Positions 48,597 through 57,665 of a stretch of 63,798 bases of DNA are shown in pieces. Position 1 is the stretch's first letter. Every line of letters begins with the position of its first letter. The DNA comes from Caulobacteraceae bacterium (lineage in GTDB: Bacteria > Pseudomonadota > Alphaproteobacteria > Caulobacterales > Caulobacteraceae): contig JANXUA010000102.1 of the NCBI GenBank assembly GCA_025352085.1, positions 1 to 63,798 of the forward strand, read 5' to 3'. A model generated the notes under the pieces. It did no database searches, was not told the origin of the DNA, and worked only from the letters and a program-made list of their open reading frames with translations. The translations under genes were made by a program, and so were the position numbers.

Positions 48597-49916
48597 TCAG
48601 GTCAAAGCCGGGGCCAGGACGAAGCGGGCGACGCCATAAGTCGCGCCCGCCGTCACCAGCCATAGCGCCCCGACCTTGAACCGCCAGGCGGCGATGAAAG
48701 CAGCCAGGGCGACGGCCATGGCGAGGCCGTCCACGCCCGCCGCCGGCAAGAACGCCTCGTGGCCTATGCTCAGGGCCAGGGTGGCGATCACCCCGACCAC
48801 CGCGGCGCTGACGCCTGACAGGGCGGCGTGGGCGCGCCGGTGCCGCGCCAGGCGTTCGACCAGCGGCGCGCCGGCAAGCACGAAATAGAAGCACGGCAGA
48901 AAGGTCAGCCAGGTCGTCAGCGCCGCCGCCGTCGCGCCGGCGGGCAGCGGGGTCAACCCACCGGCATGGCCGGCGACGGCGGCGTTCCAACCGGCGAAAA
49001 AGCCGACATATTGGGTGACCAGGATCAACGGTCCCGGCGTCGTCTCGGCCAGCGCCAGGCCGTGCACCATTTCGGCGCGCGACAGCCAGGCGTAGTGGGC
49101 GACGGCCCCTTGAGCGACAAACGGCAGAACGGCGTAGGCGCCGCCGAAGGTGACGAAGGCCGCCTGGGTGAAGAAGATCGCCACATCGCCGAACGGGGCC
49201 GGCCCGGCCACGGCGAGCACCAAGGCGATCGGCGCCGCCCAAAGTACGGCGAAGATCAGGGTCAGCAGGGCGAACCGCCCGGCCGCGCGGTGCCGGGAGA
49301 TGACCGCCGCCGGACCATCGGCGGCGGGCGCGGCGTGTCCGGCGGGGGCGATCGAAACGCCAAACTGGTCGGCGACCACGCCGATCGCCAGGGCGGCGCC
49401 GATGATCCAGACAAAGCCGATCCCCAGCAATCCCAAACCGACGAAGGCGCCGATCGCCAGAGCCCAAGCCGCCGGACTTTTCAAGGTCCGCCCGCCAATC
49501 CGCCAGACCGCTTGCGCCACCAGGGCCACGACGATGGGCAGCATACCCTTGAACGCGCCCTGCAGAGGCGGCCACGCGCCCTGGGCGGCGGCGAGCCAGG
49601 CCAGAGCGAACAGGACGACGGCGCCGGGAAGCACGAACAACACCCCCGCCGCCAGAGCGCCGCGCAGGCCGTGCAGCTTGAGTCCCAGATAGGTCGCCAG
49701 CTGCTGCGCCTCGGGGCCGGGCAGCAGCATGCAGAAATTGAGTGCGGTCAGAAACGCACGCTCATCAACCCAGCGGCGGCGCTCGACCAGTTCCTGATGC
49801 AGAATGGCGATCTGGCCGGCCGGCCCGCCGAACGAGATCAGGCCGACCTTGAGCCACAACCGAACCGCGTCGGCAAAGCGTGGCGCGGTTGCAGGCGCAT
49901 CAGCTTCGCTGGTCAT
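48597..49916 (-). CDS. chrA: Chromate transporter ChrA
   Basis: 439 aa, the two-domain length. ATG 49916 overlaps the stop of the superoxide dismutase gene (ATGA). Both CHR repeats are seen: KVGLISFGGPAGQIAILHQE with LNFCMLLPGPEAQQLATYLG in the first, and QAAFVTFGGAYAVLPFVAQG with GLALAETTPGPLILVTQYVG in the second. The FGG-A and PGP motifs are hallmarks. It exports chromate from the cytoplasm. It is the last gene of the operon with a ChrB-domain protein and a superoxide dismutase, matching the chrB-chrC-chrA order of known resistance loci. Confidence 0.95.
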   Translation of the reverse strand: MTSEADAPATAPRFADAVRLWLKVGLISFGGPAGQIAILHQELVERRRWVDERAFLTALNFCMLLPGPEAQQLATYLGLKLHGLRGALAAGVLFVLPGAVVLFALAWLAAAQGAWPPLQGAFKGMLPIVVALVAQAVWRIGGRTLKSPAAWALAIGAFVGLGLLGIGFVWIIGAALAIGVVADQFGVSIAPAGHAAPAADGPAAVISRHRAAGRFALLTLIFAVLWAAPIALVLAVAGPAPFGDVAIFFTQAAFVTFGGAYAVLPFVAQGAVAHYAWLSRAEMVHGLALAETTPGPLILVTQYVGFFAGWNAAVAGHAGGLTPLPAGATAAALTTWLTFLPCFYFVLAGAPLVERLARHRRAHAALSGVSAAVVGVIATLALSIGHEAFLPAAGVDGLAMAVALAAFIAAWRFKVGALWLVTAGATYGVARFVLAPALT

Positions 49917-50614
49917 CCAGCCGCCTTGGCGAACCGGGCGTCGGCGCTCGACCAGTTCACCCCGCCCATGAAGGCGTCGACATATGCGCCGGCCTTGGCC
50001 CCGAAATCCATGGCGTAGGCGTGCTCGTACATATCCAGCGCCAGGATCGGCGTCGCCCCGGCCATGGTCATGGTGTGGTCGGCCGCCCATTGGTTGGCGA
50101 GCCGCCGATCAAGCGGGCTCCACGTGAGCAGAACCCAGCCGGAGCCGCCGCCCAACGCCTTGCCGATGCCGGCAAATTCCGCCCGCCAGCGCGTGTCGCT
50201 GCCAAAATCGCGCTCGATCGCCGACGCCAAGGCGGCGCCGGGTTTGTTGGGGGCGCCGAAGCCGGAAAAATACAGCTCATGCAGCACCATCGAGTTCCAG
50301 GCGATCAGCTCCTCGCGCTTCAAGCCATTGATGACGAATCCAGGCGCGGTCGTCGGATCGAGGGCGGCGAACTGGGCGGTGATGGCGCCCAGGCGTTTCA
50401 CCGCGCCGGCGTAGTTGTTGTCATGATGGCTGGTCAGCAGTTTTTCAGACAGCCAGCCGACCGTCTTGGGGTCGAACGGCAGGGCGGCAGGTTTGGGCGC
50501 AAACGCCGCCGGGGCGGTCGCCGGTGGGTCGGCCCGCGCGACGACCGGCGCGGCCGCCGCGGCGAGAACGGCGCCGCCGATCAGCTGGCGGCGATCGAGT
50601 TTGGACGTTGACAT
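49913..50614 (-). CDS. Exported Fe/Mn-type superoxide dismutase (ChrC-like)
   Basis: 233 aa, GAGGAGG before the ATG. Tat-like leader KLDRRQLIGGAVLAAAAAPV. SOD fold: LPFDPKTVGWLSEKLLTSHH with NNYAGAVKRLG (first His), WNSMVLHELYFSGFG (second His), and the C-terminal metal pair in ALDMYEHAYAMDFGAKAGAY (Asp, His). The usual DVWEHAY has become DMYEHAY. ChrC in other chromate operons is an Fe-SOD-type protein, so this is probably its counterpart, placed in the periplasm to deal with superoxide from Cr(VI) reduction. It is in an operon with chrA. Confidence 0.88.
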   Translation of the reverse strand: MSTSKLDRRQLIGGAVLAAAAAPVVARADPPATAPAAFAPKPAALPFDPKTVGWLSEKLLTSHHDNNYAGAVKRLGAITAQFAALDPTTAPGFVINGLKREELIAWNSMVLHELYFSGFGAPNKPGAALASAIERDFGSDTRWRAEFAGIGKALGGGSGWVLLTWSPLDRRLANQWAADHTMTMAGATPILALDMYEHAYAMDFGAKAGAYVDAFMGGVNWSSADARFAKAAG

Positions 50615-50626
50615 GGGGTTTCCTCC

Positions 50627-51151
50627 TCAAGGTTGCGGTTGAAGCTCCGCGGGGCGCCAATCGTGGCGTTGACCCTGGGCGCGCGACGCCCAGGCGTAGA
50701 AGCCGTCGTAGATAATCAAACCCTGGGCCAGCAGTTCATCGTCGTCCTCGAAAAGAACCGTCAGGCCGAGCGACAGGGCGTGCAGGCCGGCGGCCTCGGG
50801 CGCCAGATCGTGGCGATCGGTGTCCGCGCCGCGCACGATCGGAGCCAGGACGCGCAGGCCGGCGTCATCGAGCTCAAACGCCGCGATGAAGGCGTCGAAA
50901 CTGCACAGTTCACCCTGGTGCGTCAGCGGCGCGCCCGGAATATCGAAAGCCACCGCGCCTTCCCGCGTCGCGGCAGACAGCACTTCTCCGGTCGGAGCAA
51001 ATAGGATATCCGCCTCCGGATCGAGGAATCGCCGGATCAGCCACGGGCAGGCGATGCGATCGATCTTGGGGCGTTCCCGGGTGATCCAACGGGTCGGACG
51101 GCGCGCGCCGAACCAGTCATGCAATCGATGGTCAATCGAAACTGTGGTCAT
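50627..51151 (-). CDS. ChrB C-terminal domain protein (chromate resistance)
   Basis: 174 aa, GGGGAG upstream of the ATG. RPKIDRIACPWLIRRFLDPE with AFDIPGAPLTHQGELCSFDA and IVRGADTDRHDLAPEAAGLH are the conserved ChrB.C segments (PF09828-like). Full ChrB proteins (about 300 aa) carry an additional N-terminal part used in chromate-responsive regulation; it is missing here. The protein may retain only the enzymatic or binding activity of the C-domain. It is the first gene of the three-gene operon, 12 bases before the superoxide dismutase. Confidence 0.88.
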   Translation of the reverse strand: MTTVSIDHRLHDWFGARRPTRWITRERPKIDRIACPWLIRRFLDPEADILFAPTGEVLSAATREGAVAFDIPGAPLTHQGELCSFDAFIAAFELDDAGLRVLAPIVRGADTDRHDLAPEAAGLHALSLGLTVLFEDDDELLAQGLIIYDGFYAWASRAQGQRHDWRPAELQPQP

Positions 51152-51324
51152 GCCGCAAACTCCCCTGATCCGTCAGCGACGGCGCAAAAGGAGCGGGACT
51201 TGAGCGGCGAGCCGCCTTGAGCCGGGCGCCCGCCGAGGGCCCGACCACCCACAAGTTAGACCTCTCTGATCGTCTTGACCACCCTCCACGAAAGCCTACT
51301 CTGCCATCTTTGGCGGACCGAAAA

Positions 51325-52311
51325 ATGATGACCCCCCGGGCGCTGTTAACCGCCGGCCTGTTCTTTCTCGCGGGGTCCGCCGCGTGCGGCCCGCGCCCAC
51401 ACGCCGAGGCGGTACCGGATCTCGTCCTTGAACGGATCATTCCGCTGAACGGCGTGGCTGGACGAATTGACCATCTGGCCGTGGATATCCAGGGAAAACG
51501 GCTGTTCGTCGCCGAGCTTGGGAACGGGTCGGTCGAGGCGATCGACTTCACGCGTGGCGCGTCCCTGGGTCGAATCTCAGGGTTAAAGACGCCGCAGGGC
51601 GTCGCCTATCTGCCCACGCGGGATGAGGTGGTAGTCGCCAACGGCGGGGATGGATCGGTGCGGTTCTACCGGTCGGCCGACCTCGCCCCCGAGGGCATGA
51701 TTACGATCGGTCCCGACGCCGACAACCTGCGCGTCGATACGTCGGGGCGGGTCGTCGTCGGCTTTGGCGGCGGCGCCTTGGCCGTGATCAATCCCGTCAA
51801 CAAAACGGTCGGCGCCAAACTCCTCCTGCCGGCGCATCCGGAAGGCTTCTGGCTCGACGGGGATCGGGTCTTCGTCAACCTGCCTGACGCCCGGCGGATC
51901 ATCGTCGGCGACCTGGGCGCCGGACGGATCGTCGCAAGCTGGCCCGCCGCCCCGCTCTGGAACTTTCCGATGGCGGAGGACGCAAAAACGGGGAGCTTGG
52001 CCATCGTCTATCGCTTCCCGCCCCGATTGCAGTTGCGCGACGCGGCGACCGGCGCCGTTACTCTGAGCCGATCCACCTGCGGTGACGCCGACGACGTCAT
52101 GATCGACACATTCCGTCACCGTATCTATGTGATTTGCGGCGACGGCGTCGTGGATGTCTTCGATCAGCGACGTGGAGATCGTCTATTTCGGATCAACACA
52201 CGCCCAGGCGCCCGGACCGGCGTGTTCGTGCCGGCGTGGGACAGGTTAATCGTGGCCGCGCGCGCCGGACACGACAAGGCCGCCCTGCTGGTTTTTCGCC
52301 CGCAACTCTGA
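51325..52311 (+). CDS. Beta-propeller lipoprotein (YncE-like)
   Basis: 328 aa from ATG 51325. Lipoprotein signal MMTPRALLTAGLFFLAGSAA with a Cys shortly after. Then at least six repeats of a four-stranded blade: HLAVDIQGKRLFVAELGNGS, GVAYLPTRDEVVVANGGDGS, RVDTSGRVVVGFGGGALAVI, GFWLDGDRVFVNLPDARRII, and so on. This is the YVTN/YncE propeller plan, commonly a binding or scaffold protein in the periplasm. No metal or catalytic site is evident. It is divergent from the chromate operon; a link is possible but unproven. 52312-52536 after it holds nothing recognised. Confidence 0.78.
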   Translation: MMTPRALLTAGLFFLAGSAACGPRPHAEAVPDLVLERIIPLNGVAGRIDHLAVDIQGKRLFVAELGNGSVEAIDFTRGASLGRISGLKTPQGVAYLPTRDEVVVANGGDGSVRFYRSADLAPEGMITIGPDADNLRVDTSGRVVVGFGGGALAVINPVNKTVGAKLLLPAHPEGFWLDGDRVFVNLPDARRIIVGDLGAGRIVASWPAAPLWNFPMAEDAKTGSLAIVYRFPPRLQLRDAATGAVTLSRSTCGDADDVMIDTFRHRIYVICGDGVVDVFDQRRGDRLFRINTRPGARTGVFVPAWDRLIVAARAGHDKAALLVFRPQL

Positions 52312-52536
52312 CGCGCGCGTTCCGGCGTCGGCACTGACCAGGACGAAATTGGCGCCCTGCGAGTCCAGTCCGCGGGTCGGCCGCGACCGCGAACCGGCCG
52401 ATGGCGGGAACGTCGGAGGGCGCGCGTTGGAGGCTCCCGCCGGCCTTTGTCACGCGCGACGGCGACGCCCGTGGTTGACCTCAACCTTGCGGCGATGGCC
52501 GGCGCGCTCAAGCCCCCGGCCGGGGTCTAGCGCCTT

Positions 52537-53199
52537 TTAAGCAAACCCGCGCATGTCGCAGCAGACCTCGAAGGGGTCACGGCGAGTGCGCCAGCCGTTG
52601 ATCGGGTGGTCCGGGTCGCGATAGCCGAGCGCCATGCCACTGAACACCATGTGGTCGGCTGGCAGGTCCAGGAACGTGGATACCGTCTGATGGTATCGCG
52701 CCCAGTATTCCTGGGCGCAGGTGTCCAGGCCCCGCTCGATCGCCAGCAGCATCACGCTCTGCATATACATGCCCACATCCGCCCATTGCGGCGCGCCGAG
52801 CTTGCGGTCGATGCAGAAAAACAGGCCCACGGGCGCGCCGAACATCTGGGTGTTTCGCGCCAGCTGGCGATAACGCCCCGGCTTGTCCTCCCGCGCGATG
52901 TTGATCGACGCGTACAGGTCCTCGCCGCACTGGTAGCGCCGGGTGCGAAACGGATCCCACAGATTGTCCGGATAGACCGGGTATTCGGTTTCCTGCATCG
53001 GGTCGGACGCGGCGCGCGCCTTCAGCTCGGCAAGGGGCGCGCCGGCCAGGGCGTAGACCCGCCAGGGTTGCAGATTGCCGCCTGACGGCGCGCCTTGAGC
53101 CGCGCTGAGGATTTCGCGCACGAGATCCTGCGGCACCGGATCGGGCAGGAACGCCCGCACCGACATGCGCCGCGCCACCGCTTCACTAACGCTCGTCAT
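52537..53199 (-). CDS. Nitroreductase family protein
   Basis: 220 aa. ATG 53199 follows GAAGGG. Flavin-binding pattern of the NfsA/FRase group: AVARRMSVRAFLPDPVPQDL (RxSxR equivalent), ILSAAQGAPSGGNLQPWRVY, the WADVGMYMQSVMLLAIERGL helix and HMVFSGMALGYRDPDHPING. It binds FMN and reduces nitro groups, quinones or similar with NAD(P)H. It is divergent from mtgA, with about 70 bases between starts. Nothing around it points to a specific substrate. Confidence 0.92.
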   Translation of the reverse strand: MTSVSEAVARRMSVRAFLPDPVPQDLVREILSAAQGAPSGGNLQPWRVYALAGAPLAELKARAASDPMQETEYPVYPDNLWDPFRTRRYQCGEDLYASINIAREDKPGRYRQLARNTQMFGAPVGLFFCIDRKLGAPQWADVGMYMQSVMLLAIERGLDTCAQEYWARYHQTVSTFLDLPADHMVFSGMALGYRDPDHPINGWRTRRDPFEVCCDMRGFA

Positions 53200-53271
53200 T
53201 CCGGCAAACCCTTCTTCGAAAATCCTGCATGACGCTTGACCCAAAGCCCCCAGTCGACGCAAGCCTGTAGA

Positions 53272-54276
53272 ATGGCAGGCAAGCAACCCGTGCGTCGCAA
53301 GCCCATCACCGTGGCGCCCAGCCGACGACCGATACGCCGTGGGGTCGGCTGGCTTCGCGGACTGCGGGATTTTGTCCTGCGCATTCTGCTGCTGCTGGTC
53401 ATCGTGCCGCCGATCTGGGTGGCGATCTATCGCGTCGTCCCGCCGCCGATCACGATATTGATGATCGAACGGCTGCTTCAGGGTCAGGGGATCGATCACA
53501 AGTGGGCGCCGATGTCGCAGATCGCGCCGTCGATGACGCGGGCGGTCATCGCGTCGGAGGATGCGAACTTCTGCGACCACGAGGGCTTTGACTTTCACGC
53601 CATCAGCGCGGCGCTGAGGCACAATGAGGCGCGCCCGAACAAGATGCGCGGCGGCTCCACGATCAGCCAGCAGACCGCGAAAAACGTCTTCCTGTGGCCG
53701 CAGCGGTCGTGGGTGCGCAAGGGCGCCGAAGCCTGGTTCACCGTCCTGATCGAGACGCTGTGGGGCAAGCGGCGGATCATGGAGGTCTATCTCAACACCG
53801 CCGAGATGGGGCCGGGCGTCTACGGCGTCGAATCCGCGTCCGAGCGGTATTTTGGTAAGGCGGCCGTTGACCTGTCGCCCCAAGAGTCCAGTCGGCTGAC
53901 GGCCATCCTGCCCGACCCCTTGAAGTGGAAGGTGGTGCATCCGGGTCCCTATGTTCAGCGCCGGACGGGCCGCATCGACGCCCGCGCCGATTCGGTCGCG
54001 CGCGGCGGGCTGGCGGCCTGCGTTTACGGGCCAAGGGGGATGAACGCCTTGGTCGGGACCTTGCTCGGCGAGCCGCCGTCGGCGAGCCATCCCGCGAAAT
54101 CCGGCGCCAGCGCCACTGATTTCGCGCCCAAGGGGCAAAAGCCGGACGAGCCGCCCTATCCGGTCCCCTACGACCTGACGGCGCCGCACGGCGCGAAGGC
54201 GAAGTCGAGCGCGCCCAGCGAGTCCGACGAGCCCAGCGTCCCACCGCCCAGCCCGGGCCCGGCGGCGCCGAACTGA
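53272..54276 (+). CDS. mtgA: Monofunctional biosynthetic peptidoglycan transglycosylase with C-terminal extension
   Basis: 334 aa from ATG 53272. One membrane helix (FVLRILLLLVIVPPIWVAIY) and the GT51 domain: AVIASEDANFCDHEGFDFHA (catalytic Glu), RGGSTISQQTAKNVFLWPQR, and GKRRIMEVYLNTAEMGPGVY. It polymerises lipid II into glycan strands at the outer face of the inner membrane. MtgA usually ends soon after the YVQRRTGRI region; here about 90 more residues follow, rich in Pro, Ser and Lys, ending PPPSPGPAAPN. A 13-codon ORF (ATG 53229) stops one base before the start. Confidence 0.93.
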   Translation: MAGKQPVRRKPITVAPSRRPIRRGVGWLRGLRDFVLRILLLLVIVPPIWVAIYRVVPPPITILMIERLLQGQGIDHKWAPMSQIAPSMTRAVIASEDANFCDHEGFDFHAISAALRHNEARPNKMRGGSTISQQTAKNVFLWPQRSWVRKGAEAWFTVLIETLWGKRRIMEVYLNTAEMGPGVYGVESASERYFGKAAVDLSPQESSRLTAILPDPLKWKVVHPGPYVQRRTGRIDARADSVARGGLAACVYGPRGMNALVGTLLGEPPSASHPAKSGASATDFAPKGQKPDEPPYPVPYDLTAPHGAKAKSSAPSESDEPSVPPPSPGPAAPN

Positions 54277-54367
54277 GGGCGGGGAGTCGAGCAGTTGCCG
54301 CGGACTTGGGCTTTTTGAGTTAGATGGATTTCACACACGGCGAGCCCTGGTCGACGGTTCCGCGCAA

Positions 54368-55111
54368 TCAGCGTTCCGGTCGGCGACAAATGAAGATTTC
54401 ATCCGTCTCGCCGTGATCGTCGACGGGTCGTTTGAACGTCGCGACATCGCATCCGACGCCCATGAGGATTCTGCGCCAAGTCTCGATGCTGAACAGCCCC
54501 TCAATATGACGGTCGTGAACGAGGCTCACAACGTCACCCTCGCGGAGAAGAAAGACATACTCCGTCACGAAGGTATCGTCCGTGGGGTCGGGGTCCATAG
54601 ACCAATCGAGACCTCGCATTGAACGAACACCGTCCTGGGCCGAGAACGTTTCACTCCCTTCTTGAAAAGTCTCTCGAACGGCGTCTGGCGCGAACACCGC
54701 CGCCCCACCCGGTCGAGTGTGCGCGAACGCCGTCTCGGCCGCGGCGCGCACGTCACCTTCATTCGTCAAATACATGATCGCGTCGTGGATCAGTACGGCG
54801 TCGAATTGGCGGCCGAGGCGCAGGGTTCGCATGTCGCCCAGTTCGTGTTCGCAGTCCGGGGTCAGATCGCGGCTCAATCCCAACATCGCTTCGGAAAGGT
54901 CATTGAGCGTGCGGCGAAATCTTCTCTTCAGATGAAACGCGTTATGTCCCGCTCCGGCGCCGAGCTCCAACAGGGTTTCGGGTCGGGGTTCCACGGCGCG
55001 CTCGATCGCGACCTGAATGGCCGCCGCTTCTTCTGCGTGGTCATCGACCGGATCGATCAACCGATACCAGAGGACGAGGTCGCCATAGAGCAGCGGCTGC
55101 GTTACTTGCAT
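54368..55111 (-). CDS. Class I SAM-dependent methyltransferase
   Basis: 247 aa. ATG 55111 with GGAGA just upstream. Motif I is LLELGAGAGHNAFHLKRRFR, then LNDLSEAMLGLSRDL (acidic end of strand 2), FDAVLIHDAIMYLTNEGDVR (motif IV region) and ARPGG-like HTRPGGAAVFAPDAVRETFQ. A beta extension at the C-terminus (TDDTFVTEYVFLLREGDVVS) resembles sugar or small-molecule methyltransferases. Its GC content is lower than its neighbours, a hint of transfer. Substrate unknown. It is monocistronic; 55112-55251 upstream holds no gene. Confidence 0.85.
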   Translation of the reverse strand: MQVTQPLLYGDLVLWYRLIDPVDDHAEEAAAIQVAIERAVEPRPETLLELGAGAGHNAFHLKRRFRRTLNDLSEAMLGLSRDLTPDCEHELGDMRTLRLGRQFDAVLIHDAIMYLTNEGDVRAAAETAFAHTRPGGAAVFAPDAVRETFQEGSETFSAQDGVRSMRGLDWSMDPDPTDDTFVTEYVFLLREGDVVSLVHDRHIEGLFSIETWRRILMGVGCDVATFKRPVDDHGETDEIFICRRPER

Positions 55112-55251
55112 CTGTCTCCATCCCATCGCGCAGATCGTATCCCCAACTGACTGGAATGTCTCATTGGGGTCGGAAGCAGGCATGCCATGGACTAACGCGG
55201 TCGCACCGGAAGATAGAGATCGGTCGCCTCCGTCCAATCGGCGATGACGGG

Positions 55252-56190
55252 TCACGCCAGCTTGATCTCTTTCAATCGCCGCGCCAGGAAATCGGAGGCC
55301 AGGATCGGCGTCGGATAGCGGTCCTGTCGCTGCGGTGAGACGCAACTCCGCAGGGTCTCGATCAGAAAGTCCGGCCGGAAATGCAGGAAGAACGGCGTCG
55401 AATAGCGCGCGACGCCCGCGCGTTCGGCGGTCGGATTGACCACCCGGTGGGTCGTTGAGGGCAGGACGTCGTTGGTCATGCGGGCAAGCATGTCGCCGAT
55501 ATTGACGACTATCGCGCCGGGCGGCGGATTGATCACCAGCCATCGCCCGTCGCGTTCCAGAATTTCCAGTCCAGCCTCCTCGGCGCCGAGCAGCAGGGTG
55601 ATGGCGTTGATATCCTCGTGGGCGCCGGCGCGGACCCCTTCGCCAACGCCCGTGGTCGGCGGATAGTGAATGAGGCGCAGCACGCTGTTGCCCTCGGCGG
55701 TCGCGGCCGAAAGCGTCCCGGAATCAAGCGAAAGATAGCGGGCGATGGCGCCGAGCACGATTTCGCCGAGATGTTCGAGGGCGCCGAAAAGCCAGGTCTG
55801 GGTCTCGCGAAACCCGGAGATCTCGGCAGGCCAGACATTGTCCGGCATGTCGGCGGCAAACCGGTGACCGGGCGGCAGATCGCGCCCGATGTGCCAAAAT
55901 TCCTTCAGATCGGCCTGGGCGGCCCCCTTGGCGGTCTCGGTGCGCAGGGGCGTGTAGCCGCGCTGCCCGGCCCCGCCGACGATGTGATAGCGGCGCTTGA
56001 TCGGGTCGGACAAAGCGAAAAAGGCCTTGGCGTCATCGAGGGCGGCCGCAAGGCGCGCCGGGTCAAGACCGTGATCGGCCACCACCGCGAAGCCGTGCTG
56101 CGCGAAGCTCGCGCCCAGCCCATCGGCGAACGCCGCCGGATCGTTGTCAAACAACCTCAATGATATCGGTTCGATCGCGGATTCGCTCAT
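55252..56190 (-). CDS. Isopenicillin-N-synthase-like 2-oxoglutarate/Fe(II) oxygenase
   Basis: 312 aa; ATG 56190 after AAGGGGCGTC. N-terminal DIOX_N part (FADGLGASFAQHGFAVVADH and RRYHIVGGAGQRGYTPLRTE) and the 2OG-Fe(II) barrel: iron ligands His and Asp in GVRAGAHEDINAITLLLGAE and His in PSTTHRVVNPTAERAGVARY, with the 2OG-binding Arg and Ser in ARYSTPFFLHFRPD. Typical of bacterial isopenicillin N synthase family proteins, which oxidise varied small molecules. The exact reaction is unknown. It is divergent from the CoA-transferase pair. Confidence 0.92.
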   Translation of the reverse strand: MSESAIEPISLRLFDNDPAAFADGLGASFAQHGFAVVADHGLDPARLAAALDDAKAFFALSDPIKRRYHIVGGAGQRGYTPLRTETAKGAAQADLKEFWHIGRDLPPGHRFAADMPDNVWPAEISGFRETQTWLFGALEHLGEIVLGAIARYLSLDSGTLSAATAEGNSVLRLIHYPPTTGVGEGVRAGAHEDINAITLLLGAEEAGLEILERDGRWLVINPPPGAIVVNIGDMLARMTNDVLPSTTHRVVNPTAERAGVARYSTPFFLHFRPDFLIETLRSCVSPQRQDRYPTPILASDFLARRLKEIKLA

Positions 56191-56284
56191 GACGCCCCTT
56201 GATCCATGAGCCACGGTTGAAATCAATCGCCCTTCAGGCCTATGGGGTCATTGCCGATTTATTTTGCAGTGCGAAAGGACTTTC

Positions 56285-57016
56285 ATGGCCTCGAAGATTC
56301 GCAATGATGCCGCCGGCGCGCTTGAGGGACTCCTCTTCGACGGCATGACCATTATGTCGGGCGGCTTTGGTCTGTGCGGCATTCCGGAGAACCTGATCGG
56401 CGCCATCCGCGCCGCCGGGACCAGGCGCCTGACGGTGATCTCCAACAATTGCGGAATCGATGGTTTCGGGCTCGGCCTGCTGCTGGAAGGCGGCCAGATC
56501 GACAAGATGGTCAGCTCCTACGTTGGCGAGAACAAGCTGTTCGAGCAGCTCTATCTTTCGGGCGACCTGGCCCTGGAGTTCACCCCGCAGGGCACCTTGG
56601 CCGAACGCATCCGCGCCGGCGGCGCCGGCATTCCGGCCTTCTTCACCAAGACCGGCGTCGGCACCCTGGTGGCCGAAGGCAAGGAATTGCGCGAGTTCGA
56701 GGGCGGAACCTATGTGATGGAGCGCGGCCTGACCGCCGATCTTGCCATCGTCAAGGCGTGGAAGGGCGACGCCGAGGGCAACCTCGTCTATCGAAAGACC
56801 GCCCGCAATTTTAATCCGATGATGGCGACGGCCGGAAAGGCCACGGTCGCCGAGGTGGAGTTCCTCGTTCCGATCGGCGAGCTTGACCCGGACGCGATCC
56901 ACACCCCCGGCATCTTCATCGACCGCATCGTCCAGGGCGCGCATTTCGAAAAGCGCATCGAGCGGGTCACCACCCAGCCTCGCCCCGCGGAAAACGTTTC
57001 TGGGGAGACCGTCTGA
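56285..57016 (+). CDS. scoA: 3-oxoacid CoA-transferase subunit A
   Basis: 243 aa from ATG 56285. The CoA-transferase family 1 alpha subunit is clear: [20 protein letters not shown] (glycine-rich loop and the GxGGF-like motif), [20 protein letters not shown] and [20 protein letters not shown]. Together with the beta subunit it moves CoA from succinyl-CoA to acetoacetate or another 3-oxoacid. Its stop overlaps the start of the beta gene by one base (TGATG), as is usual for a heterodimer. It may link with the thiolase and SDR for ketone-body or acid catabolism. Confidence 0.93.
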   Translation: MASKIRNDAAGALEGLLFDGMTIMSGGFGLCGIPENLIGAIRAAGTRRLTVISNNCGIDGFGLGLLLEGGQIDKMVSSYVGENKLFEQLYLSGDLALEFTPQGTLAERIRAGGAGIPAFFTKTGVGTLVAEGKELREFEGGTYVMERGLTADLAIVKAWKGDAEGNLVYRKTARNFNPMMATAGKATVAEVEFLVPIGELDPDAIHTPGIFIDRIVQGAHFEKRIERVTTQPRPAENVSGETV

Positions 57017-57657
57017 TGGCCTGGACCCGCGACGACATGGCCGCCCGCGCGGCCAAGGAGCTGAAGGACGGGTTCTATGTGAATCTCGGCATCGGCATTC
57101 CGACCCTGGTCGCCAATCACATACCGGCGGGCATGTCGGTCACCCTGCAGAGCGAGAACGGCATGCTGGGCATGGGTCCCTTCCCGTTCGAAGGCGAGGC
57201 GGACGCCGATCTGATCAACGCCGGCAAACAGACCATCACCGAGCTTCCCACCTCGTCGTATTTCTCCAGCTCCGACAGCTTCGCCATGATCCGCGGCGGC
57301 CATATCGCCCTTTCCATTCTGGGCGGCATGCAGGTGGCGGAGAACGGCGACCTGGCCAACTGGATGGTGCCCGGCAAGATGGTCAAGGGCATGGGCGGGG
57401 CCATGGATCTGGTCGCCGGCGTCGGGCGCGTCGTGGTGGTGATGGACCACAATGAGAAAACCGGCGCGCCCAAACTCCTCAATCGGTGCACCCTGCCCCT
57501 CACCGGCGCCGGCGTCGTCGACCTGCTGATCACCGATCTGGGGGTGTTCGAGATCGATCGCAAAAAGGGCGGCGTCAAGCTGATCGAGCTGGCGAGCGGC
57601 GTGACGGTCGAGGATGTGAGGGCCAAGACCGAGGCGGATTTCGAGGTCCGGGTTTAG
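57016..57657 (+). CDS. scoB: 3-oxoacid CoA-transferase subunit B
   Basis: 213 aa. [20 protein letters not shown] and the catalytic glutamate motif [20 protein letters not shown] (SENG) identify the beta subunit; the Glu forms a thioester with Co[21 protein letters not shown] and [20 protein letters not shown] complete the pattern. It works with the alpha subunit encoded directly before it. The GST-like gene on the other strand ends 9 bases after its stop. Confidence 0.94.
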   Translation: MAWTRDDMAARAAKELKDGFYVNLGIGIPTLVANHIPAGMSVTLQSENGMLGMGPFPFEGEADADLINAGKQTITELPTSSYFSSSDSFAMIRGGHIALSILGGMQVAENGDLANWMVPGKMVKGMGGAMDLVAGVGRVVVVMDHNEKTGAPKLLNRCTLPLTGAGVVDLLITDLGVFEIDRKKGGVKLIELASGVTVEDVRAKTEADFEVRV

Positions 57658-57665
57658 CCCATCTC

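Noticed and set aside
47944-49575. A 543-codon minus-strand frame overlapping the MFS, lipoprotein and chrA genes
   Set aside because: It crosses three supported genes and has an Arg-rich repetitive composition; chrA and the small lipoprotein explain the region.
53229-53270. A 13-codon leader ORF directly before mtgA
   Set aside because: No ribosome-binding site precedes it; unlike the mini-ORF at 46756 it is likely chance, and mtgA could also start at the TTG at 53236.
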